From positions 486,003-550,002 of the forward strand of contig JAVKBW010000019.1 of NCBI GenBank assembly GCA_040222995.1: a stretch of 64,000 nt of DNA, given 5' to 3'. This DNA comes from JAVKBW01 sp040222995. Its GTDB lineage: Bacteria > Pseudomonadota > Alphaproteobacteria > UBA8366 > Aestuariispiraceae. Below, one piece after another: positions 1 to 8,290 of this stretch (the stretch's first letter is position 1; each line of letters begins with the position of its first letter). Made by a program: the position numbers and the translations under genes. Under the pieces are notes generated by a model, which saw only the letters and a program-made list of their open reading frames with translations, did not search any database and was not told the DNA's origin.

Positions 1-1211
1 GCAGTAGCGCCGGTTCGGGTTGCCTGTTCCGTTACACCGGGCACGGCCGGCGCACCTGATTTTACTGACCAGGGATGCGATTTCACCCATCCCGCGAAAT
101 AGGCAAATCCGATCACGGTCGCCAGTCCGGCCAGGTTGACGATCGCCACGCCCAGCCTGTCTTCTTTCCCGACATAATCGATCGCCACCCCGGCGACGCG
201 GGACAATGCCATCGACAGGATGAACGATGACAGGGCCTGCTGCCCGACCTTGCGGATCGGCGCGAACAGTGACGAATACAGGTAGTGCTCTCTTCCCTTC
301 AGCAGCGCCACGGCCAGATAGGCCAGCGCAAGGAAATGCGCCCAGCGGAAAAGCCCATGATAGGTTTTGGTCAGCAACCACGGGCGGATCGTTTCACGGA
401 TGGCGCTCAACGTTTCCGACGATGTCCAGGTCGGTGTGTTGCCGATCAGAAAACCGAAAACGACGATGAGCAACGCCAGACCGACCAGCAGCGGTGTCGG
501 CTCGGGCACCTTCACCCAGCCCCGGCTGATCGCGAACCCGGTGAAAAACAGCAACTGCCAGCCCAGCGGATTGAAATACCACTGACGGTCGCTCCACGGT
601 TCGGCGGGAAAGTTCCAGCCGAAAAACAGCGCCAGCGCATACAGACCGAACACGAAGCCGATTGCGACGCCGATATGGATGCGCTGACACAGGACGACGA
701 CCGGCACCATGCAAAGCACGCCGATATACATCGGCAGGATGTCGAAGTAGTTGGGTACGTAGGTCAGCGTGAACAGGCCGACCAATTGCGCCCCGGTATC
801 GGCCTCGAAAAACGGGTTGAGACCCAGATCGGTGACGTAGTTCCTGTCGCCCATCGACTCGCCGAACCAGGCCGTCGCAATCACGACCGTTCCGGCGATC
901 AGGAAGAACATCATGATGTGCGCAATGTAGATCTGGTAGATACGGTAGAGGATTCGCGCCGTGCCGAGCCAGAATCCCTTGCGCACGAAGGTGCCGCCAA
1001 AGGCGATCGCCGCCGCAAAACCGGAGCAGAACACGAACATTTCCGCCGCATCGCTGGGACCGTAGCGGGCCGGAATGAACAGCTTCCAGTAATTCCACGG
1101 AACATGGGCGATGAAGATGATCAGCATCGCGATGCCACGAAAGAAATCGAGCCGGGGGTCGCGGATTTTTGGCGGCGCGCTTTGCGGTATCATGTTACTT
1201 TCTGTCGCCAT
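1..1211 (-). CDS. opgC: OpgC-like membrane acyltransferase (succinylation of periplasmic glucans), 3' end outside window
   Basis: Reading the minus strand from ATG at 1211 gives an uninterrupted frame of about 403 codons that runs off the left edge, so the C-terminus is missing. It begins MATESNMIPQ and soon has a first membrane segment (DFFRGIAMLIIFIAHVPWNY). At least seven further hydrophobic segments follow, as in the OpgC family of membrane acyltransferases that put succinyl groups on osmoregulated periplasmic glucans. A second in-frame ATG at 1193 is an alternative start. It is divergent from opgG-opgH, the genes that make the glucan backbone, which supports the call. OpgC is known in alphaproteobacteria such as Rhodobacter. 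The family assignment is from memory of the sequence pattern. Confidence 0.82.
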   Translation of the reverse strand, partial: MATESNMIPQSAPPKIRDPRLDFFRGIAMLIIFIAHVPWNYWKLFIPARYGPSDAAEMFVFCSGFAAAIAFGGTFVRKGFWLGTARILYRIYQIYIAHIMMFFLIAGTVVIATAWFGESMGDRNYVTDLGLNPFFEADTGAQLVGLFTLTYVPNYFDILPMYIGVLCMVPVVVLCQRIHIGVAIGFVFGLYALALFFGWNFPAEPWSDRQWYFNPLGWQLLFFTGFAISRGWVKVPEPTPLLVGLALLIVVFGFLIGNTPTWTSSETLSAIRETIRPWLLTKTYHGLFRWAHFLALAYLAVALLKGREHYLYSSLFAPIRKVGQQALSSFILSMALSRVAGVAIDYVGKEDRLGVAIVNLAGLATVIGFAYFAGWVKSHPWSVKSGAPAVPGVTEQATRTGAT

Positions 1212-1484
1212 CGGCGTATGTTTTCCCTAACCTTGTCACAGAGTCGCCCTATTGGCGCGCCATCGCCCTAAAATAGCCATTATTTCTTGGCAATTAGCCG
1301 AAACCGGGATGCCTGCACCACTAAATTCGATGTCACGAATTGGTTACTAAAGGTGTCCACACAAAACAGCCATATCAGATATAACGCGACTACAGGCATT
1401 CATGAGCGGTGCGTCGAACAGCGAAGAAAGTATATCGGTGCGAGTGAATTCGCATCATGAATTGACGTAAAGTATCGGTTCACA
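1212..1484. promoter_or_regulatory. Divergent promoter region between opgC and opgG
   Basis: This 273-base gap separates the starts of opgC (leftward) and opgG (rightward) and must hold the promoters of both. It is visibly richer in A and T than the flanking genes. I could not pick out convincing -35/-10 pairs or an operator. Confidence 0.45.
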
Positions 1485-3014
1485 ATGGCAATCATCAATC
1501 GTCGCAATTTACTGGCCCGAACGGCGGGCAGCGTCATCGCATCGGCCCTGCCGACCGGTGTTGCGCTGGCGAGCGACAGCGATTTCTTCAGGCAACTGGC
1601 CGACCGGGCCCGCCGCATGGCGGGTCAACCCTATCGGCCGCCGGCACAGACTTCGGCGACGGTTCTGAAAGACCTGACGCCGGAAGAGTTCAGCACGATC
1701 CGGTTCAGCCCGGACAGAGCCTTGTGGAGCGGTAGCGACGGGTACGAGGTCTGGTTCCTCAAACCCGGCGTCTATGCAAACGAACTGATCGCCATCAACG
1801 AACTGAAGGCTGACGGATCGGTGATGACCGTTAATTACGACCCCGCCGCTTTCTCTGCGGATGGACTGACCGACGATGGCGCGACGGTCGATGCCGGCGG
1901 CTTTAACGGCTTCAAGGTTCTTTACCCGTTACATCCGCAGAATGACTGGAAGGACGAGTTGATCGTTTTCCGGGGCGCGAGCTACTTCCGGTTTCTCGGG
2001 CGCGACCAGTGGTACGGCCTTTCCGCACGCGGCCTCGCCATCGATCCCGGCGGTGAAAAGCCGGAGGAGTTTCCGCTGTTCCGGGAATTCTGGCTGCAGC
2101 AGCCGGCGGAACCGGATTGTCCCCTTACCGTCTACGCCCTGCTCGACAGCCCGTCCGTCAGCGGCGCCTACCGGTTCGACATTCGGCCCGGTGACGATAC
2201 GGAAATTGGCGTTACGGCCTCCCTGTATCCCAGGAAACGGATTGAACGGCTCGGCATCGCGCCGTTGACCAGCATGTTCATCCGGGATCGCGATTCCCTG
2301 GGATACGAGGATACCGGCGCAATCCACGATTCAGACGGACTTGCGGTGCAGACCGGAACCGGCGAGTGGATCTGGCGGCCTCTGGTAAAACGCAAATGGC
2401 CGGCCTATGCCTCCTTCGAAGATCGCGCTCCGCACGGTTTCGGGCTGTTTCAGCGCAACCGGAACGCGGATGACTACGCCTCGCCCGATTTCAATTATCA
2501 TATGCGCCCCGGTTACTGGGTCGAACCGGCCGGCGACTGGGGAAAAGGCGCAGTCGAGCTGGTGGAATTCCAGAACGGCGACGTCAACTTCGACAACATC
2601 GTCGCCTACTGGCGTCCTGCCGAACCGGCGCGTCCGGGCAGCGAAATCGCCCTGTCATACACGTTAACGGCGACGAAATCCGTTCCCGGCTGGGCGGCTG
2701 GCGGGCACGTGGCGGCGGAACGTGTCGAGGCCATAGACAAAGACCTGAACAATCCCTATCTGGATATCCGGATCGACTTCCAGGGAAGCCGTCTGATCGG
2801 ATCGGAGGGCATCGGCGAAAACATTGACGCAGTGGTCACGGCTCGCGATGGCGATGCCGACACGCCTGTTGTGACGGTTGATGAAAACACCGGCCGGGTC
2901 AGGGTTAGGACCCGAATTCGCAATATTGATACGGACACGACGGAATTGCGCGCCTATCTGAAACGCGGCGATGACGTTCTGACCGAAACCTGGAGCTATC
3001 TATGGATCGCGTAA
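1485..3014 (+). CDS. opgG: Periplasmic glucan biosynthesis protein OpgG/MdoG
   Basis: The 509-residue product has the length of the OpgG/OpgD family (about 510 residues). It acts in the periplasm on the beta-glucan backbone of osmoregulated periplasmic glucans. The N-terminus has a twin-arginine-type signal (NRRNLLARTAG, hydrophobic stretch, cleavage likely after ALA near residue 29). E. coli OpgG uses Sec, whereas its paralogue OpgD uses Tat. The body shows the MdoG beta-sandwich pattern, for example YRFDIRPGDDTEI and YWVEPAGDWGKGAVELVEF. The last codons overlap the start of opgH by 13 bases, so the two are translationally coupled. OpgG rather than OpgD is inferred from the pairing with opgH. 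Confidence 0.92.
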   Translation: MAIINRRNLLARTAGSVIASALPTGVALASDSDFFRQLADRARRMAGQPYRPPAQTSATVLKDLTPEEFSTIRFSPDRALWSGSDGYEVWFLKPGVYANELIAINELKADGSVMTVNYDPAAFSADGLTDDGATVDAGGFNGFKVLYPLHPQNDWKDELIVFRGASYFRFLGRDQWYGLSARGLAIDPGGEKPEEFPLFREFWLQQPAEPDCPLTVYALLDSPSVSGAYRFDIRPGDDTEIGVTASLYPRKRIERLGIAPLTSMFIRDRDSLGYEDTGAIHDSDGLAVQTGTGEWIWRPLVKRKWPAYASFEDRAPHGFGLFQRNRNADDYASPDFNYHMRPGYWVEPAGDWGKGAVELVEFQNGDVNFDNIVAYWRPAEPARPGSEIALSYTLTATKSVPGWAAGGHVAAERVEAIDKDLNNPYLDIRIDFQGSRLIGSEGIGENIDAVVTARDGDADTPVVTVDENTGRVRVRTRIRNIDTDTTELRAYLKRGDDVLTETWSYLWIA

Positions 3015-4801
3015 TCATCATCGCCCGGCGGATTCTGTATTTCGCGCCGGTCATTTCGATGACAGTTCTTGGTATGGACGCCATGCATTCCGTGCTGTCG
3101 GAACAGGGCGTCCGCGCAATCGAATGGGTCATGTTCGGCCTGTTTTCCCTCTCTTTTCTGTGGATCGCGATGTATTTCTGGAACGCGGTCATCGGTTTTG
3201 GTCTGTATATGACCAATTCCCGCCCGGCCCGGGCGTCGGCGCCGATCCTCGAGGATCTCGACAACAATGCGCCCATCACGGCCCGCACCGCGATCATCAT
3301 GCCGGTCTACAACGAAGACCCCGACCGCTCGACGCGCCGCTTGCTGTCGACGTGGCAGTCGCTGAAATCCGCCGGACAGGCAGACCGTTTCGACTTCTTC
3401 ATGCTGTCCGACACGACAGACCCGGCAATCGCTGCACGCGAACGCAATGCCGTCGACTGGCTGCGGCAGGAAATGCCGGATGCGGCGCTGCACTACCGGC
3501 AGCGGCCGGACAATGCGGGACGAAAGGCAGGCAACATTCTCGATTTCGGCCACCGCTGGGGCCGTGACTACGATTTCATGATCGTTCTGGATGCCGACAG
3601 CGTCATGTCGGGCGATCTGATGCAATCGCTCGTCCGGTTGATGCAGGCGAACGAGGATGTCGGCATCGTGCAGACCGTGCCGCGGCCGATCCTTGCGGAA
3701 ACGCTGTTCGGCCGCGTGCACCAGTTCGGCGCACGGGTCACCGCCGAGGTGTTGAATGCCGGCGTTTCGTTCTGGCAAATGGGCGAAGGCAACTACTTCG
3801 GCCATAACGCGATCATTCGCTGCCGGGCGTTTTTCGATCATTGCCGCCTGCCAGTTCTGCCCGGCAAGGGGCCGCTGGCCGGCGAAATTCTGAGCCACGA
3901 TTTCGTCGAGGCCGCCTATCTGCGGCGGGCCGGGTTCAAGGTGTGGAATATCCCGGTCGGCAACGGCAGCTACGAGGAAACCCCGCCCAGCCTTCTGGAT
4001 TATGCAAAGCGAGACCGGCGCTGGTGTCAGGGTAACCTGCAGCACAGCCGCATTCTGTTCGAAAAGGGGCTGCACCCGTTAAGCAGACTGCATCTGCTCG
4101 GCGGTATCATGTCCTATCTGTCGTCGCCGTTATGGCTGCTGTTCATCGCCCTCAGCATTGCCACCGTTATCCTGGAAGCCAACCCCTCGCTCGACTATGT
4201 CGGCCCCGGCTCGATGCAGTTCGCCTGGCTGCCGCCTGAACTGAACCTCGTCGCCATCGCCCTGTTCGGGACCGTTATGGCGATGCTGCTGGCGCCCAAG
4301 CTGCTGGGCGCGCTGGCGACCCTGTTCAGCCGCGAGCGCCGCCGCGGGTTTGGCGGCGGATTGTCGCTGATGACCGGGGCGTTTCTGGAAATGCTGATCT
4401 CGATCATCAACGCGCCGATCATGATGATGTTCCATACCGGTTTCGTGTTGTCGGTTCTATCAGGCCGGTCCGTCCGCTGGGACCCGCAAACCCGGGACGG
4501 CTACAATGTCTCGACCCTAGACGCCATTCGCGATCACAAATGGGCTTTGCTGTTTGCGGTGGTGCTCAGCGCGGCCGTGCTTGGCTATACGCCCAGCTCC
4601 GCCATCTGGTTTATCCCGCTGGTGATCGGCCCGTTCCTGTCGCCCTTGCTGACACGGCTGACATCGCGGGTCGACTACGGGCAGGCGGCGCGGCGGTTGG
4701 GCCTGTTCCTGACGCCGGAAGAAACCGGGCCGGTACGTGAAGTGACCCCGTTGCGGGTTCCCGGACCGCTTACCGGTGTTGTCCTTGGTCAGCAAACATA
4801 G
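3002..4801 (+). CDS. opgH: Glucan biosynthesis glucosyltransferase OpgH/MdoH
   Basis: A 599-residue inner-membrane family 2 glycosyltransferase that polymerises UDP-glucose into the linear periplasmic glucan chain. Visible features: two N-terminal membrane segments, the nucleotide-binding start IIMPVYNEDPDR near residue 100, the DxD motif VLDADS near 195-200, and the acceptor motif DRRWCQGN near 338-345. A block of C-terminal membrane helices follows. It lacks the long N- and C-terminal extensions of the 847-residue E. coli protein, as many alphaproteobacterial OpgH do. It starts inside the end of opgG. Its 3' end overlaps the convergent lipoprotein gene by 32 bases. Confidence 0.94.
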   Translation: MDRVIIIARRILYFAPVISMTVLGMDAMHSVLSEQGVRAIEWVMFGLFSLSFLWIAMYFWNAVIGFGLYMTNSRPARASAPILEDLDNNAPITARTAIIMPVYNEDPDRSTRRLLSTWQSLKSAGQADRFDFFMLSDTTDPAIAARERNAVDWLRQEMPDAALHYRQRPDNAGRKAGNILDFGHRWGRDYDFMIVLDADSVMSGDLMQSLVRLMQANEDVGIVQTVPRPILAETLFGRVHQFGARVTAEVLNAGVSFWQMGEGNYFGHNAIIRCRAFFDHCRLPVLPGKGPLAGEILSHDFVEAAYLRRAGFKVWNIPVGNGSYEETPPSLLDYAKRDRRWCQGNLQHSRILFEKGLHPLSRLHLLGGIMSYLSSPLWLLFIALSIATVILEANPSLDYVGPGSMQFAWLPPELNLVAIALFGTVMAMLLAPKLLGALATLFSRERRRGFGGGLSLMTGAFLEMLISIINAPIMMMFHTGFVLSVLSGRSVRWDPQTRDGYNVSTLDAIRDHKWALLFAVVLSAAVLGYTPSSAIWFIPLVIGPFLSPLLTRLTSRVDYGQAARRLGLFLTPEETGPVREVTPLRVPGPLTGVVLGQQT

Positions 4802-5309
4802 CGATGGTCATCTGTTCGATAACTTTGCCGTAGTCCCTGTCGCCAACCGCGACGGCTTCATCGATCCAGCCATGCACCTCGCCGACGAGATCGTTGCGCT
4901 TGCACATCGCCGCGATGATTTTCACTTCACCGTCGGCGCGAACGCTGTCACCGTCCAGTTCGCCTCTGCACAGGCTCCGGCCGCTCATGCCTTTCGGCGC
5001 GCCGACGAAAAGCACGACCATGAGACCCTGCCCGGTTTCAAAGGTATCGACCGGCTGAAACACCGGATGCGCCTGCCGCACCGACTTTTCCATTACCGCG
5101 ATGGTTTCATCGACATATCCTGATGCGTTGGCGACGGCTTCCGGGGCCAGCAACACGCGAATCAGGCCCGTCACCGCCGTCTCGCGAAGATAGATCGACG
5201 GTTTCTCGGTATTCGATGAGACGGTGACGACGCGTGGCGTCCCCTCATCGCAGGCGGCAAGCGAGATTGCCATCGCGGCAAGTACGGTAAACAGGCGGAA
5301 CGGTGTCAT
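4770..5309 (-). CDS. Putative lipoprotein of unknown function
   Basis: A 179-residue protein with a lipoprotein signal: short basic start, hydrophobic core, and lipobox LAAC with the acylated cysteine at residue 20. The start ATG at 5309 follows a GAGG ribosome binding site. The rest is soluble, with two more cysteines near the middle (SLCRGELD and AAMCKRND) that could form a disulphide in the periplasm. I do not recognise a family. It lies 13 bases after the Maf-type gene in the same direction and is probably co-transcribed with it. Its 3' end overlaps opgH on the other strand. Confidence 0.65.
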   Translation of the reverse strand: MTPFRLFTVLAAMAISLAACDEGTPRVVTVSSNTEKPSIYLRETAVTGLIRVLLAPEAVANASGYVDETIAVMEKSVRQAHPVFQPVDTFETGQGLMVVLFVGAPKGMSGRSLCRGELDGDSVRADGEVKIIAAMCKRNDLVGEVHGWIDEAVAVGDRDYGKVIEQMTIAMFADQGQHR

Positions 5310-5322
5310 TGCGGAACCTCGG

Positions 5323-7368
5323 TCAATCCGGTTGTTTCAGGTCGCGGGTCATTTTTCCCTTCATACCGGCAATGTGCCGGCGAAGCGACTCTGTCAGACA
5401 GGTCAGGAATTCTGCGCGCGCATCGTCCGGCATCCGTCGATACAGCGTGTGGGCGAACTGCATCGCCGAGAGCAGCGATCCGCGTGCGCACAGGGCCGCA
5501 AGATCGTCGTGGGTTTCTATCTTTCGAATGTCCCTGCCCGGCTCGATCAGCGCATCGACGGCATCCAGCAGCGCGTCGAGATCGACATTGCGCGATGCAA
5601 ATGACGCAAGCAGCCGGTCGGCCCGGTCGGCCCAGCCCTGGAACCCCGTGGCGAAAGCGGCGATCACGGCGGGCAGATCGGCCCCGCTACCATCGACTGA
5701 CGGCAGATTGCGCAACTGATCGGAAAAACCGGCGGCACTGTCAGCCTCCGTTGCCGATATTTCGCCTGCTTCCGCTGTCGCTGCGCCCGGAATGCGCATG
5801 CCGTCGCTGCAGTTCAGTACAGTTGCGTTTTTTCGGTCCCGGAACAGGGTCTCAAAGGCCGACCGCGCACCGAGAAACGGCTGGTTGGTATAAACCGTGC
5901 CGCCCCGGTTGCCTTCGACGGGAATAACGAAAGCCGCCATGTCATTGCCGCTTTCCCACCACTCGCCTTCCTGGGTATAGTACAAAGTGTCGTCGGCATG
6001 ATGCCGGTCGGCGTCCTTCGAACCGAGATCGATGCCGAACAGCAGCAGCTTCGAATAGCCCAACCCCATTGCCACACGACAGGCCATGTTGGCGACGGTC
6101 GGCCCGGCCAGCCCGCTCGCCGGGAAGCCTTTCGCGAACAGCGCGGATGACGACAGGCCGGCCCGAAGAACATATACCAGATCGTTGAAAAGCGGCGGAA
6201 TACGAGGGTCCAGCGTCGTTGACCCCAACAGCGTCACCTTTTTCAGATGCGCCGGGTCATAGGCGCGGATTACGTCAACCAGTTCCGGCACGTTTTCGAT
6301 TTCGCAATGCGCATCGGGCGTAATTCCGGCGGCCAGCAGCGGGCCGATCCCGGTGCCGGCACTGATGATCGGCACGCCTTCCCGCCGCAGTCTCTGGATT
6401 TCCGGCATCGACGCCGTGACAGACGGGCCGCTGCCGACGATCATCATCGTCCGTTCGGCGTCTTTCCTGTCGCGCGGCGGACCCGTATCGTAAAACAATC
6501 TCGGCGACCCGGCCCGCAGATTGGCGGCGGTATTGCGGATCATCAGCAGTTCGTCTTCGAAAAACCCCTGGCTACGCTCAATCTCGGGGCTGCGCTCCTG
6601 AATTCGCGCCACCGTCTGTTCAAACACCTCGGTCTTGAAATGTGTCTGGAAGAACGCCCCGTCGATCCGCGAATAGGCCGGTCCGCGCATCAACTCGATG
6701 ATATCTGCTGCCAGGGCGTCCGGTTTGTTGCCGACAACGAAGGAAATTGATCCGCCACTGGCGGAAAACCTTTCCGTGACCGGACGCCAGTCGACGGCAT
6801 GCAGGCACAGTTTCAGGAATTCCGGATACTGTTCGATAAGAATGAGATGCCGTACCGGTAAACGTTCCGCCAGAATCGGCACATGCAGGCCGAGGCCGAT
6901 CCCGAAAATCACCATGTGGCCCGCATCACGGTCGGGAAACCAGTCAAGCGCCTTCCCGTCTATCAGCGGTAGCAGTTCGCGGGCGATATCGCCGGCAACG
7001 CGGTCGCCCGGCGGCGGCAGCATTTTAGCCAGCCGCCCGGCATCCGCCGGCCGCGGCGTAAAGGAAAACGGTTCGCCCGCCGGGCCGAGCTGATCGGGCT
7101 GAAACAGAAAGTTCGAGGTGATCAGGCTGACCCGGCGCACCGGATTGGCGACGAAGTCGTTCACCTGATTGCGGCAATAGGTTTCCGCATCCGGCGCATA
7201 CAGCAACCGTCCGCCGAGATCGATATTCAGCTTACCGTCCCCGTCAGCGACCAGCGTCGCGCCAGGCCGGGAGTCGGTCATCAGATACGAAAAAAGCGCG
7301 TCCGAAAGGAACGGCCGCAACGCAACCAGATTTTGGTGAAAAAGGGTAGGATTTGACGTTTCGTCCAT
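5323..7368 (-). CDS. Maf-type (motility-associated factor) glycosyltransferase, DUF115/MptE-like
   Basis: A 681-residue protein of the motility accessory factor family, whose studied members transfer nonulosonic acids such as pseudaminic acid to flagellin. The central domain has the nucleotide-binding-like motif VGSGPSV near residue 310, followed by ISAGTGIGPLLAAGITPDAHCEIE, and later LLLFGIDLGSKD, all typical of the DUF115 fold. I prefer the ATG at 7368 because AGGG lies 8-9 bases upstream. An in-frame TTG lies five codons earlier. It stands between infA and a lipoprotein, and no flagellar gene is in the window, so the target protein is unknown. Confidence 0.8.
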   Translation of the reverse strand: MDETSNPTLFHQNLVALRPFLSDALFSYLMTDSRPGATLVADGDGKLNIDLGGRLLYAPDAETYCRNQVNDFVANPVRRVSLITSNFLFQPDQLGPAGEPFSFTPRPADAGRLAKMLPPPGDRVAGDIARELLPLIDGKALDWFPDRDAGHMVIFGIGLGLHVPILAERLPVRHLILIEQYPEFLKLCLHAVDWRPVTERFSASGGSISFVVGNKPDALAADIIELMRGPAYSRIDGAFFQTHFKTEVFEQTVARIQERSPEIERSQGFFEDELLMIRNTAANLRAGSPRLFYDTGPPRDRKDAERTMMIVGSGPSVTASMPEIQRLRREGVPIISAGTGIGPLLAAGITPDAHCEIENVPELVDVIRAYDPAHLKKVTLLGSTTLDPRIPPLFNDLVYVLRAGLSSSALFAKGFPASGLAGPTVANMACRVAMGLGYSKLLLFGIDLGSKDADRHHADDTLYYTQEGEWWESGNDMAAFVIPVEGNRGGTVYTNQPFLGARSAFETLFRDRKNATVLNCSDGMRIPGAATAEAGEISATEADSAAGFSDQLRNLPSVDGSGADLPAVIAAFATGFQGWADRADRLLASFASRNVDLDALLDAVDALIEPGRDIRKIETHDDLAALCARGSLLSAMQFAHTLYRRMPDDARAEFLTCLTESLRRHIAGMKGKMTRDLKQPD

Positions 7369-7424
7369 CGCCCGACCCTGCAATTCCCGTACCGGTAACC
7401 GGACAATCCGGCCGGCAGGGCCAG

Positions 7425-7643
7425 CTATTTGTGGCGGAACGTGATGCGTCCCTTGGTCAGATCGTAAGGTGTCATTTCAACATCCACCTTGTCGCCTACC
7501 ATGACACGAATGCGGAACTTCCGCATCTTGCCGGCCGTATGGGCAATGATTTCGTGCTCGTTTTCCAGCTTAACGCGAAACATCGCATTCGGCAGTTTTT
7601 CAACCACCGTGCCGGACATCTCTATTAGATCTTCTTTCGACAT
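7425..7643 (-). CDS. infA: Translation initiation factor IF-1
   Basis: A 72-residue single OB-fold protein, the exact usual length of IF-1. It starts MSKEDLIEMSGTVVEKLPNA and contains the conserved core GKMRKFRIRVMVGDKV and the ending TKGRITFRHK. It binds the A site of the 30S subunit during initiation. ATG at 7643 is preceded by GAGAGGCGC. The Maf-type gene follows 56 bases downstream. No other translation gene is nearby. Confidence 0.98.
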   Translation of the reverse strand: MSKEDLIEMSGTVVEKLPNAMFRVKLENEHEIIAHTAGKMRKFRIRVMVGDKVDVEMTPYDLTKGRITFRHK

Positions 7644-7755
7644 GCGCCTCTCTTGGGTTTGAGCCGGCGATGTATGGGCTAATCCGCCGGATTATTCAAG
7701 CCAGCGATGCAGTAAGAAGTTGTTCTTGCGGTCAGAAGACGGCGAAACCCGCGTT

Positions 7756-8088
7756 TCAGCCGTTTGCCGCCTTGTCCAGATCGTACCAAGGCGCAGGCGC
7801 CAGGATCTTGTTTTCCATGGTCTGGACCAACGGCATCGCCTGTTTCAGAAACTCGGCCCAGCCGGCTTCCTTGGCCAGTGCGGCACGCCGGGCGGCGCGA
7901 TCCGCCAGATCGTCATAGGCCCACAGATGCACCACCTGGTTCAGCGGTCCGATATCCATCGACGTGAACCATCCGACATTCCGTCCCAGGTGTTTCTGCT
8001 GCAGCGGCAGGCCGATTTCCTGAAAAATCTGCAGGTAGGTGTTCAGTTTTCCCGGGTGAATGGTATAGGTGCGGTGGTCGACGATCAT
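7756..8088 (-). CDS. NIPSNAP family protein
   Basis: A 110-residue protein with the NIPSNAP pattern: IVDHRTYTIHPGKLNTYLQIF at the start and VVHLWAYDDLADRAARR in the middle. This is a dimeric alpha/beta barrel of the ferredoxin-like type. Bacterial members are small, and most have no assigned reaction. The start ATG at 8088 is preceded by GGGAG at suitable distance. It stands alone and is divergent from the PleD-like gene, so the context gives no hint about function. Confidence 0.85.
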   Translation of the reverse strand: MIVDHRTYTIHPGKLNTYLQIFQEIGLPLQQKHLGRNVGWFTSMDIGPLNQVVHLWAYDDLADRAARRAALAKEAGWAEFLKQAMPLVQTMENKILAPAPWYDLDKAANG

Positions 8089-8290
8089 GCGATGGTTTCT
8101 CCCAGTAGGCTGGTAATTACCTAAAATCTTAGGCGATTGAATCGATATCCTGTTCGAATCATGCCTAGCGTTGTCCGATCATTCAAGCGTCGCAAGGCCC
8201 TGTTGTGTATCCAAATCCCGTTTCCTATTGCCCCCGACCATCCCGCGCGGCAACGCGGCGGTTTTCACCCCAGCCTCCGAGGCCAAGACG

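Noticed and set aside
394..1098. 234-codon minus-strand frame in the opgC region
   Set aside because: It is a shifted frame of opgC. The true frame starts at 1211 and runs off the left edge, with membrane helices throughout.
285..1271. 328-codon plus-strand frame antisense to opgC
   Set aside because: The opposite strand encodes a clear multi-helix OpgC protein; the plus-strand product has low complexity typical of shadow frames.
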